Source: Caenorhabditis elegans
Taxonomy: Eukaryota > Nematoda > Chromadorea > Rhabditida > Rhabditidae
Direction: 5' to 3'
Assembly: GCF_000002985.6 (NCBI RefSeq)
Contig: NC_003279.8
Location: 124,001-188,000 of the forward strand
Length of the DNA: 64,000 nt
Shown: piece after piece, positions 20,828 through 32,830 of the stretch
How positions within the stretch are numbered: the first letter of the stretch is position 1
Layout: each line of letters opens with the position of its first letter
Position numbers and translations under genes: made by a program
Notes under the pieces: generated by a model
The model's database searches: none
Told to the model about the DNA's origin: nothing
What the model saw: only the letters and a program-made list of their open reading frames with translations

Positions 20828-22468
20828 ATGAGTTTGTTCAAAGTATACACCTCGTTTTCTTTGTTTTTCTCCGTTCTATTCCTTCTCGTCGCTTTTATTG
20901 TGATCTATGACATTTTCGATGAAATTCGCGAATTTCAAGAAGTAATCGAAAAAGATGCCAGGAAGTTTGAGGTAAGGCAATATGTGGTGCAGCAATAATT
21001 TCCGCATTTTTCGTAGATCATACCGTTATGGGACAGTCTGACACCACGTGATAAAATAGTATACTAAGTATTACAAGCAAGGTTGAAACGAAAATGAAAT
21101 TTCGTTTTCGAAAACGAAAACGAGAATTTTCGTTTTAAACGCGAAAAACGAAAACGAAAACGAAAATATCAGTTTTGTCCAATTTAATTGGTAAAATATA
21201 GATTTCATGAAATATTAGGTCCATTTTCGAATCAATAATAAACAAACAATAGTTTTATTACAAAAAAAACAATAAAAATTAAATAAAGCAAAAGAACAAT
21301 AACAATAACACTTGCTGAACAACTATTCCATTAATCTAAACCAATTTTAAAGCCTAAAACTTTTTGATTTTGCTGTAAGAACACAGACTTGCTCAACGAC
21401 TTTGTAGACATCTTTCTTCTCAGCTTTGTAGAAACGCGGCCAGCTCCTGAAAAAACTCGTTCCGATTCAGCAGATGAAGCTGGAGTTGTCAGATATCTGT
21501 TCGCTATTTGAGAAAGCAATGGAAACTTAGATCGATTGAGCGGATTTTGCCAAAAAACAGCGGGGTCTGATTTTCTATTGTTATCGGTATCGTAGAAAAC
21601 TTCAACTTCTGCACTAGCACAGAGCATGGAATCTACAGGCGCTTTGTCTTTTCTTTTTCTGATCTTGGAATGCTTTTTCTCGTAAGCTTCAAACAGGTCG
21701 TCTATTCCCTCAAGAGTTTCATTTTCTGGCTCATCGACTGCTTCTTCCTCTTCTTTTGATAATCCTTGAGCTAAGCTCAAAACAAGCTCTTTTCCGTCAC
21801 AATATTTTCTTTTGTATCGTGGGTCAATGTTTGATGCAACAATCAGTTTGAATGTCACCAGTCGGTGCCCGCGCCGTAGGTGCGGTCAACGGCTGGTATG
21901 TATATAAAATATATTAGATTGAAAATATAACATTGAAAAAAAAAAACAAACATTGAAACACAATAAAAATCAAAATATAGACGCTCTTTATTCTTGAATA
22001 AAAATAAGAATTACGAATTGTTCACTGGGAGTCAGCTTATTTCTTGTACAAAATAATGATTTTGACCAGTGTCAGCTCAAAAAAAATACGTTGACAGAGA
22101 GAGGTGGCATTTTCGTTTTTTCGAAAATTTTCGAAAACGAAAACGAAAAAATCATTTTCGCCAAAAACCCGAAAATAACGAAAAAACGAAAATTCGAAAA
22201 CGAAAAAGTGACAAGCCTGATTACAAGGTCGGTATTTCATAATATGAATATTGTAGAGAAAGGTTACTAGCGATGATTCCAAAAAAATTTAGATTCATCA
22301 GAGATGTACACCCAAATACCCAAGGCATAGGCCCTAATTATTGATTAGTCACAACTTCTTACTTCCAACAAGCTTTTCCTATTTTTCCAGTTCTACTCCA
22401 CCGCCGCCTCACGTTCAATTGCCGGTCTCGACAAGCGGAGCCTATTCGGAGGAGCTGTTTCTTTTTAG
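20828..22468 (+). CDS. Small single-pass membrane protein resembling a cuticle-collagen N-domain
   Basis: Two exons, 20828-20971 and 22391-22468, join in phase 0 (GAG|gtaagg ... tttttccag|TTC) to encode 73 aa. Residues 9-29 are a strongly hydrophobic helix (FSLFFSVLFLLVAFIVIYDI). It is followed by an acidic amphipathic stretch (FDEIREFQEVIEKDARKFE) that resembles the nematode cuticle-collagen N-terminal domain, but no Gly-X-Y repeat follows. The C-terminus contains a single dibasic pair, LDKRSLFGGAVSF, and ends there. Without the hAT insertion the intron would be about 270 bases. The gene sits between the facing 3' ends of duox-2 and bli-3. It could be a real microprotein or the residue of a collagen gene. 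Expression is not shown by the sequence. Confidence 0.5.
21078..22219. mobile_element. hAT-family DNA transposon, internally deleted
   Basis: The 8-base target duplication ATTACAAG is exact at 21070-21077 and 22220-22227. Ends read CAAGGTTG on the left and, inverted, CAGGCTTG on the right, followed by many CGAAAACGAAA-type subterminal repeats on both sides (about 21090-21170 and 22105-22205). The element is 1142 bp, too short for a complete autonomous hAT, and carries only the C-terminal part of a transposase on the minus strand. It occupies the intron of the small membrane-protein gene. Confidence 0.88.
21331..21858 (-). pseudogene. hAT transposase C-terminal dimerisation domain, truncated
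   Basis: This 175-aa open frame contains the conserved hAT C-terminal block: WQNPLNRSKFPLLSQIANRYL, then TPASSAESERVFSGAGRVST and KLRRKMS. An acidic linker and a Lys-rich run (KKHSKIRKRKDK) precede it. The catalytic domain, zinc finger and N-terminus are missing, so it cannot be a working transposase. The frame is intact, so the truncation may be fairly recent. Confidence 0.85.
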
Positions 22469-22622
22469 TTGTATATACATCTATTCAAAATTAAAAGTCA
22501 TTGTTGTTGTTACCCATAAAACAGTGAATGAAAAAAAATGAAGTCTAGACAGAAAATGTAAAGCTGGCACAGAATACTCAAAGAAGCATAAAATATGTAT
22601 AATAATGATGATATAGGGAAGG

Positions 22623-25600
22623 TTAGAACGTTTCAAAGCGATGTGCAAATGAAGGAGCATCTCGTTGTCGGTTGGCATCTGCACATCCTTCAGCTATACT
22701 TTCATTCAAGTTTACAGGTCCACAACTGAACACTCCGATTTTGGATTGCTGCAAATTTGCTTTATTTAGAGGTTAAAAAGCATTTAACTAACCTCCTTAT
22801 GTTCACTCTGAATAAATTGGAAGAAAGCTTTGAAGTTGGGCCGTCCGAAATGGTTCTTAGCGTGGAGACCAGTAAACATTGAAATTCCTGAGTTGGTGGC
22901 ACGGAAGTGCTTCTCGCAAATGTACTGCAAATAAGATGTTAAAGTTTAAAAGCTTCAGACCTTAAGATGCCACTGCGTTTAAATGCGTCCGCTTTAATCA
23001 GTTTATAACCAAACCTGACGTTTGATTTTGAAAATTATCTTCAATAAACTCACAAGCATAGTAGTTCTCAAATCAAACTTGTGGAACGTCTGAGTGACAA
23101 AGATATGTGTCTCCAAAATTCCCGACCTTGCTTGGTCTTCCACGTTCTTGAGCACATCCACAAACCATTCATAGTTCTTGTGAGTTGAGCACACCCATAG
23201 GAAATATACTTTACGGCAACGAACTCTGTGAAATGAGTCACTTGATGTTCGTTGTACAAGATCAACAAGTGTCGATGCATATGGAGTCACTCCGATTCCT
23301 GCTCCAACCATTATTGCAACTTCATAATCCATCCATTCTTGGTTACCATCACCATATGGTCCTTTCATATGGATTAATGGAAATGGCGATCCTGTATTCA
23401 ATGATCTTATCAATTCGCTTCTCAACTTCCATGTCCATGGTCCAACTGCTTTTATATACAACTTCATATTCTCATCCTGTGGACTTGAGGCAATCGAGAA
23501 TGCGTGAGATTCATTAAAGGTACATGATATTGATGGTGATGATACAGTAACCCATTGTCCTGATTTATATTTAAACTCTCTTGGACGACGGTACTCGATG
23601 TATATAATATCTGATGGAAGGATTTCTGCGTTTACAATTTCTAATTTTTTGTAATATTGCATCAAACCAATTATGCGATCAATTACAAATAACACGATGG
23701 GACCAACAACGTAGTAGCCAAATTTGGGAGACTGTAACAAATATTGAAGAAACTTCTTGAACCGAACAGTGGCAAAAACTCACATCCAACAACTTTGGAA
23801 GCCCATGAAGAAGAGTAAGTGCGTAAAAGGCAATATTGAGAAGATGTGTGAGCCGGAATGCGTGATAAGCTCTCTTAATGAAACATGGTAACGCGAAAAC
23901 ATAAATGATGCACATGACAGCGACCAATGCAATTCCTGTCAGACCTGTAATTGTGCTGAAGAACCAGTAACTGATTGAAGGAAGGAAGTTGGATCTGAAA
24001 GTTATTTGATGAAAGTTGTTGACAGTCTTGAGGGAGTTTGTTAATGGTGCGTATTCTAGTAAGATTGAATGCAAAAATGAATTCAAGTAAAGTATTACCC
24101 AAAGAATGCTTCCTGAAAGAGACAAGCAAGACCTTCTTGACTTTGAGTTCCAACGTGATAGAAATTGACACAATGTCCAACGGTGTGAAGAGTGGCCCAG
24201 AAAGCCGCAAAGAGCGCAACGATCTAGAAATGTTCAGTTATTATAGAGTTTTTGATACTGGCGGTCATAATAAACAATACTTTGTCCGAAATATTAGTTT
24301 TCCCATTGTTTATCATAGTTTATTTTTTTATTCAAAAATCTGCCCTCTCTACAGAACACTTATATGTAAAGTAGACTTAAAAACATCTGAGTTTTTTGAG
24401 CAACAAGAGACCCACACTCGTTCTAAAAAGAAATATATCTGGAGCACAGGAAAATCTAAACTTAGGAGACACTTTTTTGTCAACAGAACACTACACACAA
24501 TGAAGCAACACTGATCTAATGTTACCTTATCCTCACTTCTATTCATCATTTATTCTTGCCTTTTATACATCGATATTTGTGTTTTTTGCTTCTTCTCCAA
24601 TGTAGCCATTATTTTTTTTCTCATCTCTTTTTATTTTTGTTCCATTTTTATTTATGTAACCACTTGTGATGGTTTGTATCTATTAATGTGTGTTTTTTTT
24701 CTACCTCACGATATCTTACTATCGTAATAAATTTAAAAAAATTAAACACTTACAAGTTTAGGATAACATCGCTATATCATAAGTTCACATCTGGCTGAGA
24801 AACACCATGTTCGATGCAAAGATCTTTCCTTTCATGCTTGTATTCTATTTTAAAAAATCTTTTCAAAACATTGGGTATGCACAGTACAGTTATCCTACTT
24901 GCATTAAACCTCCGCATTACTGTACAGATAATAAAATAACAAGTTTTCCCTTATATCTGAACATGCTAAATATTTTTAAAAACAACTGATTTGACAAAAT
25001 TTACTAATGCAATAATAATATTTAAAAAATGTGTTACACGCTGCCCTAACGTTTCTCACCTTGTGGAACGCAATAGCCGAGTCAAATGGAATATACTGCG
25101 CAATGACTGTCTCTCGAAGAAGTGTGATTATGTTTCTACAAACTGTCAGCAATATCAACGCCATGCAAAATGACAAGGCTCCCGCGGCACCACGAGTAAT
25201 AGCGATTCCAGCTCCCATTACTCGTCGGAGATCCCTGTTTTCCGCCATGTAACGATAATCTGAAAACTAAATTAACATGAGCTCCCAATTATATGAACTT
25301 ACGCCAAAACCGTTCGAAGAAAAGAACAAGATTGATGGCAACAAAGCAGAAGACAATGAAAACGTGTTGGCGATAGGTCTCCAAGAACGCTGAAACTTTG
25401 TGGATCAAAGTTAGCGGTGCTGAACTGTTGATGGATCGATCCACGACGGCAAATGAGTTCAGAGAAGATGTTCTAAAAGTTATAATTGTTATACAGTCAG
25501 AGTCCTCCTGAATACTCACTCTCCAATACTTGGCTGATAGTTCTTTCGATTGAACGGCAGTCCAACTGGTTGCTTGTCAGGTATATCCGAGAACAGAGCA

Positions 25601-28600
25601 TTGAAATCGTCGTAAGTCAGGTACTTGGCATCATTGCTCACTCCTGCATAGTGCAACACTTCATTGAATAATCGAAGCTGCACACTTTCAGTAATGTGAA
25701 CTCCAGCGGTTTGATTGAGGGACTTGACGAGTTCCGCGAGATCCTTTCGGAGTACCTTGTTCTTTCCCTCCAAATCACACATTTTGAATAGAGTTTGCAG
25801 TTTTTGCTTTTGAGGAGCTGGAAATTAAAGTAGGTGGTGCATAACATTTTTTAAAGGCAGTGTTGGTTTTTCTACTGTTCAGTAAAAGAAAATCTACAAT
25901 TGACTAAATTCTCAATACTTTGATGCCATATTAGTTGTGACCTCCCTGTCACACGAGAACTTTCTACAGTGCTCGCAAATTCTATAGGACTCCCCCGAAT
26001 AAATTCAGATTCAGAATAAATAACCTTTAGAACTTTTACTATCTCGAAATATTGCCGACCATAGGACACCGAGTTTCACCTCACGGCTAATGAACCTACA
26101 AAATGTTAATCGGTCGCTAATCCCGGCCTAGTTTAAATTCAGATCAGAAGAAATAAATTTCTTTTCGCAGGAGACTTCGGCTCTCTTGAACCAAAACCTT
26201 TTATATGTAGTTTTGTACGTACAAAATCAAAGACAGTTCAAAACAACTTTACCGCTACTGCTGTTACACGTAATTAAGCTGCATTAAGAAATTATATTTA
26301 TTCAATTAGAACTTATGTTAATGGGAAACACGCCGGAACATTCTAGAACGTAGTCTTTGTATCACAACAAATTTATGCTGAAATACTCACCATTAACAAA
26401 CTCTCTCAAGACTGTCAAAAACTCATTGAAACTGAGCGAATCCTCATTATGTTTTGCAGTCATCGCGAACATTCTCTTCACAAACTCATTATTCGCTTTC
26501 ATTCCCATTGCACTTGCCAGTTCCTCACGAGATATTGTCTCATTTAATATATCATCATTTGATGAGTCAAATGAAGTTTCCGAATCTTGAAGTTCACTAT
26601 CATTGAATGCTTTTGCGTAGGCTTCACGGAAGAACAGGTCCAGTCGGTCTTGACGGCGTTCTTTTGTGATTGCTTGGGATAAGAGAATCTGAAATAATTT
26701 CCAGATTCAACGTATTTCTTGAAGTAAACTCACAGAATTCTCCTCATCCTTTATGATAACCTCTGCATTGATTCCACTAGCCGCCTGTCTAATTTGATCC
26801 AAAAATTTAGATAAATCTCTATCAGACGACAATCTTATCACCAAATGATGATTATTCTTTTGAGACAGAAGTACAAATGGTCCGTGCATTGCTGATGGAT
26901 TCGGCATAGAGTGGAATAACTCAATCTTCTGTCCAGTTTCAAAACGAATTTTTCGAAGGATTCCACCGCGTGGCTTCTTTACTGCCAACGTGGTGTTTTC
27001 TATTTCTATCCTGACCTGTCGTATGTACTCTTCTTGAAGCCATTCCAAAGCATTTACACCATAAATATCTCCCTTCGCGCCACAATCATCATTTGCAAAG
27101 TCAGTAGTTAGGCTGTCACAAGCACTGTTGTGGCCAATAGCAATGCGACGATTAACCAAGTATCGGCCAATTCCATAGCAAACTGAAAGCATTTTGGTTT
27201 GTATGGAACTAGATGCAATAGCTCACTTAATGGCACACATGCTAATCCAATTAGGGTGAAAACATAAGTGGTGTCATTATCAGTCCAATAAGTTGATTGC
27301 ATAAATGGAACACATGGTTCAAGTCCAGTTGTGTTCACTTGGAATGGTTGCGGGCACGGGTCACCTTCCTTGAAGAAGAATACCTGGAGTGATAAATACA
27401 TTGCAATGCGGAATTCAAAAGAACATAATAATAAACCATTAAATTTGGAAAGTAACTTACATCCTTCTGAAGCATTGTCTCATCGATATCGGTGGTTGCT
27501 TTGATAATATCTCGAAGTGTAATACTATGAATCATTTGAACTTCTTCATCAGTGAATAATCCATTCAATTTATTCTCAAACCAGAATCTATCTCCATCAC
27601 GAATACGGGTGAATTGATCCTTTATGATTTCTTTGAACAACTCTCCAGGCCCATTTTCACCTCCTTCCAGCATTCTAAAATAATAACGTTTGATTAACGT
27701 AATCCAATATATGTGCACTGAGAAAGAAACAAGTATGCGTAATTTATTCTGCCTAGATTTGCAAAAAAAACTACCTTGCATGGGTAACGTTTGAAATACC
27801 GAAGGAATTGCACTATAAAACTGAGGTGACATACAACTTCCAGAGTTTATGCCTGCTACAAATTTTAGAGTTTGACCAAAAGAAGCCGTTAGAAGTTTAC
27901 TCGTGAGAACTTTTTAACCCTTGAGAAGATTTAGTGAATATTCAAAATTCCACACTTCTTAAACCAATCAGTTATGTTAAAACGAATTGATTTTCATTGT
28001 TTTTGCTTGAAACTCTTCGAATTCACCGCATTTTAAGTTAAGCATTCCACTTTAAACCCAAAACTAACCCTCCTACATAAGCATCCAAATATAAAATATT
28101 GCCTCCATACAACTCTTTCAACTTCTCCACCTTTGCAGTATGCTTCTTGTAAAAGTCTTCATTCATTGTCTCCCATGTCTTTGGCGCAAGTCCGAATGTT
28201 CTTCTCAATTCATTATACGGTGGTACTCCATTGTCCCTTCCTCTCATTATTGATGAAGCAACAACATCCAAACGAGAGAAATGCATTGGTCCGAAGATGT
28301 AATCACGAAGATCTTCAACTACTATGTTATCATCTCGTTCAGCTATCTGGCTTGCCATTCCTGAAATTACAACCTTTATTATATAACCACTCAAGCATGA
28401 ACTAACCAAGAATAATCTCATCCACACTGTACTCCTTTACAATATCCTGCGCATTCCACCAATTCTGGCACAATCTCAATGCAGGATATCCACCAACTTC
28501 CGTCCGGAATTCACATTTATTTCCTCGTTTTCTCAGAAGCATTGCTGGTGGCACAATTGAGTGAGGGAACCTGAAGGCGGCTGCTCCAAAAGCATGCGAG

Positions 28601-30819
28601 ATTCCAGGTGGAACATGTGGCATGTATTTGGTGTAGTTTGACAAACGAACGTCTTCACCTTAAAAGAAACACTGAGTTTAAGGTATTATAATATAGTTGA
28701 TTAACCTAACAGCCCTGGAACAAAGTCATATGCAATAATCTTCTGCATAGATGCAATCACCAAACGACGTGCTGCCTGGAAGATTTGTTCGTCTGTCCAG
28801 TCAGGATGTTCTCGATGGATTTGATTTGCATTGTAGTTATGCCAACGGAAGAGGATCAGACCAAATGAGAGAAGACCTGGATTCTCATTCACACGCGAGT
28901 CTCCCAACACTTCAAGTTTAAATATTTATACTTTTCTATAAAACTATGAACTCACTAAATAATCTATCTGGACTCATCAATCGATGTACTTGTGGCGGAG
29001 CGGGGTTATTCAATGGAATATGTGGGTTGTTAAGTGGTGGATATCCAGGTACACCTTCAGCCAACCGCCCTTGTTTGAAAGATCTTAATGAGGACACCCA
29101 TGGCTGGGTGGTACCATAGATGAATGATCCATCAATCCATGAAGTCCGTTCATTGATTTGTTCTCGAGGTGAGTTGAGCCCATTTCCAGTTGCTTTATCG
29201 TATTTGGCACGTGTAAATGGGATTTCTGTCTTTCCCTCACATTCTTTATCAAATACATTATCACATAGGGGTACTTGAATTTTAAGTGTCTCTAGTGGAC
29301 AGGATACTCCATTTGATTGCATTATTTCATAAGCAACTACTTGACCTATAATTATTATTACTAATTTTTGAGGTAGAGGGCAATAAAAACGAACTGAAAA
29401 ATGCCAATAAAGTCGTGCATCCTCTTGTATTAGGTATACCGGACTCTCCTTTGAATAGTATATCGGAGAGTTCACGGGCGGACGGAAGTGAGTTATTCAC
29501 TGAATATACACCGTCTGAGTAGTAGGAACGTGCATCTCTATGCAGCCGACTTCCTGAAGGAGTAGGTCAATGTAACGTCATTTCTCTTCCGAAAAAACCT
29601 ACCAGCAGAACCCCATTCACTATTCGCCAGATTGTTGTACCATCCGTCGTATCTTTGAAATTCCTCATTTTGTTGGATTCCTGAAAAGATAAATGTTACG
29701 AGTTTTTGATTTCCAGGCCACCAAAATCTATATGATGGCCTAGGTTCCTTATTGAAATTTCTAGGTCACACATGCTCCCTTCACTACATTTTCACACCGA
29801 TTCGTGCATTTTCTCACTGAACGCGCAAATTTCCGGTCAGTAGCGGAGCAGAGCAAACATTTGCCCCGCCACCCGAAACAATTATTTTCGTATCATTTTC
29901 GCACCTATATTTATTCTGTTTGTTTGCCTATTTTTTGTACATTTTATCCTTTTTCTTGTATTGGGCGACGATGGCAAGGTCAGTAAAACAGGAAATTGTT
30001 CCTGATAACTCGGGAATTTCAGGAATTTTTCCAAAATTGGTTGGGAAACCACCACTTTGTTGAAATTCGAAAGATACACATTTTGTTATTTAGGTGTAAA
30101 CATGAACACTTTCTTAGGTAAACTATGTGATTTTTATGAAAAAGAACACAGACACCGGGTGGCACACAGAGCTTATCAGTAAACAGCTATCAGTGATTTT
30201 GAAATTTTGGAGGGGCAGAAATGTTGCGGACAAGGAAAATTTTTGTTTGGAATTTGAAGTTTTGAAATACGCAATTTGAGAATTTTTGAACATTTTTTTG
30301 TAATTTTTATCCCATTCATTTTTAACCTAACATTTTGAAAATCTAGCACAGAAAATAGTACAGACACGTTCAATTGAGCTATTCCAAAAATTATCAATAT
30401 AGCGCACTTGGTGTCCATCTTCCTTAACTGTTTGCAATTAGTCTCTCTTTACAAGAAATCAGCTACTATTTGAACAGATCTTGAACACATTTTCAAAGAT
30501 CGGCTCAAGATCAAAAGCCTCTTAAACATTTAAGATAGCAGGTCCGCTCTGTTGACAAATTTTCCACCCGGTCCTCCGAAAGGAATTTTTTTGGTCATCC
30601 AACAACCTAGACCATGACGGCACCGATCATGCAATTTGCCTGCTTATAAAAAACGATATTTCTAGGCCACCCATTTTTAAATATTTTTTTGCCTAGTCTT
30701 AGCTATGTGGAATAAATTCTAGGTCAGGAGGTTTTCTAGGCCACGTAATTCCACTCACCTTTCCCTCCAAAAATTGAACTGAACAGTATAGCTATGTACA
30801 GCACATGTTTTGAGCGCAT
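22623..30819 (-). CDS. bli-3: Dual oxidase BLI-3 (cuticle-crosslinking NADPH oxidase)
   Basis: Exons (5'-3'): 30819-30759, 29680-29603, 29553-29395, 29345-28956, 28909-28706, 28658-28407, 28360-28069, 27674-27461, 27383-27227, 27182-26734, 26688-26391, 25817-25520, 25472-25303, 25259-25060, 24223-24099, 23994-23784, 23731-23054, 22924-22793 and 22748-22623, giving 1497 aa, the published length. An SL-type acceptor (TTTTCAG) lies 29 bases before the ATG. Signal peptide, peroxidase-homology domain, TM, EF-hand region, six-TM oxidase with haem histidines (AIAFHK, LHTVGHCVNFYH), then FAD and NADPH sites. BLI-3 is known to produce the H2O2 used to crosslink tyrosines in cuticle collagens, with the maturation factor DOXA-1 and the peroxidase MLT-7, and to act in pathogen defence. 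As in duox-2, QVVAYE replaces the distal QxxDHD. Confidence 0.96.
24019..24054 (+). repeat. 36-nt reversed copy of duox EF-hand exon end inside a bli-3 intron
   Basis: Plus-strand sequence beginning TTGACAGTCTTGAGGGAG and ending TTAATGGTGCGTAT matches the sense end of duox-2 exon 12 plus its donor (17186-17221), and the homologous bli-3 exon end, with two mismatches to either. Here it sits in bli-3 intron 23995-24098, antisense to bli-3. It reads like a small templated insertion. Confidence 0.7.
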
Positions 30820-32339
30820 TGCTCGTGCGCCTTAGAGTTTTAGTTGACCTGAAAATATTTGAATATTTAGAAATTGAAATTTTGAAACGCAATGATTAAA
30901 ACGGTCAAAAAAGATGTTATTTATACATACGCAACATTTCAAAATTGATAACAAATATTTACAGGAACACTTTTTTCCAATAATACGGTGACTAAGGGGG
31001 AGTTTACTGATAGTAACAAATTGGAACGGTACAGGAAGAAAATTTAAAACCGGCTCTACCCATTTTAGTGCTACCAGCCGACAACCAAAAAAATCAATCA
31101 GCCGCACACCCTGCTTGGAATGTGACAATCACAGAGTTTTGGAATTTTCCTAATTTCTAAAATTTAATTTTCTAAAAACTGGGGATTTTTTCTGTAATTT
31201 TTTTTTAATTTTAAATTATTTTTTAGGAACATTTTTTTGAAAATAACTTTTGTTTGAAAAATTGTTCGCTAAAAGAGTATAAATAAGATCAGGCTTCCGA
31301 AAATGTTTCAAAAAATATTTTTTCACGATTCTTGCAACAAAAAAAAACAAATACTGAAAAAAAAATTGTAAGAAATTTATTTTGTTGAACTTTTCAAATC
31401 TACATTTACAACAAAAACAGTTCTTTATAATATTTTAAAATCCAAATAGATTCCCAGTAGATTTTGTTTAAATATTCGGAAAACGACCAAACTTTCATTT
31501 TTTGAGTTCTTAAATTAAAAAAAAAATTTTAAATTAAAATTTTTGATTTTCAGTCTAAAAATTTCAAAAAAGAGCTTTTAGTTCTGTAACTTTTGGAATA
31601 AAAATTCAAAAAAAAATTGGGGGAGCCAAAAACTAACGCCTGCTTGAAACCTGCCCGCGAGAACTTGCAAATATTCAATTTTCTCATTTTTATTAATTTG
31701 ATGAGAAAAATTTAGAAATAAAAAAAAATTTGCATAAGGCATCGATTGAGGCGAAAGGCAGGCGGAGGTAATTTTAAGGCCAGGCTGGCGTTTTAACTTA
31801 GGCTTCCATAGACCTAATATTTTCATACTTGTTGAAATTTCAGAGGTTTGAAAATTGAACAATTTAGGCCCAAAACCTTTGTTCCTACAGTACTACAAAA
31901 ATTCTTTGAAAAATTCCGGTAATAATAATTGGAGGAGGAGGAAAAATATAAAATGATTCTTCGTCAGACAGAAATAAATTGGTGAAGAGAAAAAAATGAA
32001 TTGAGAGAAAAAGAGAAAGAAAGACGGAGAGCGTCTTCGAAAGAAGGAATCCTCCTGCGCGGGATCGAAAAAATAAGCAGCAGCCGGGAGTGAGAGAGTA
32101 CACTGCACTAGAAAAGATGCAGAGAGATTCACAGAAAATCGGGAGAGACCCCCCGTATGTCGGTCGAGACTGAACACCTAAGACCTACTTCATATTTCGA
32201 ACCGGTTCATTTTCATTGGCATTCGTATTATTATTAGTTTTGACAGGGGCAGTCGTCGTAGATGCTATTGTTGTCAGTTTGACGTGATGGCCGTGTCATG
32301 GGAAAAATTCGGCCATCAAAAATCGGGGGGTTCCTGCCA

Positions 32340-32830
32340 CCCTTTGTCTTCTATGGTCGGAGAGGCGTTTTCTAGGCTACTTATTTTGGTAGAGTAGCTG
32401 TTAATTAAAAATTTCATCAATTTGGTAATAATGTGGCTGCAAATCATATTTAAATTTTCTATACAGTCAGTGCCACCCAATTAAAAATTTTCTGGCAGTG
32501 CCACCCAGAAAAAAAAAATATCCTAGGCCACCAATTTTTAAGATCATTAATTTTTTGGCTATCAAATTAAGTAGACCACTAAAATGTTTCGTCATTAAAA
32601 TTTTCTAGGCCACCAATTTTGCTTGACTACTAACCTTCTTGGCCATCACAATTTCTAGGCCACTAATTTTTTTTCTAGGCCACTAATTTTCTAGGCCACT
32701 AACAAACTGTTCAGGCCATAAAGTTTTCTAGGTCCCTATTTTTAGGTCTTCAATTTTTTCAGGCCACCAAAATTCTATTCCAACATTTCTCCGTCACCAA
32801 AGTTTCTAAGGCCTTTAATTTTATAGACGA
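32340..32830. repeat. Dispersed minisatellite TTTCTAGGCCACNAATT, orientation 1
   Basis: The core TTCTAGGCCAC(C/T)AATTTT recurs more than ten times near 32368, 32520, 32605, 32653, 32673, 32689, 32740 and 32760, with variable spacers of 15 to 80 bases. Related single copies occur at 30655, 30735 and 36580. The same core in the opposite orientation (GGTGGCCTAGAAATT) forms a second field at about 43150-43670. Confidence 0.7.
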
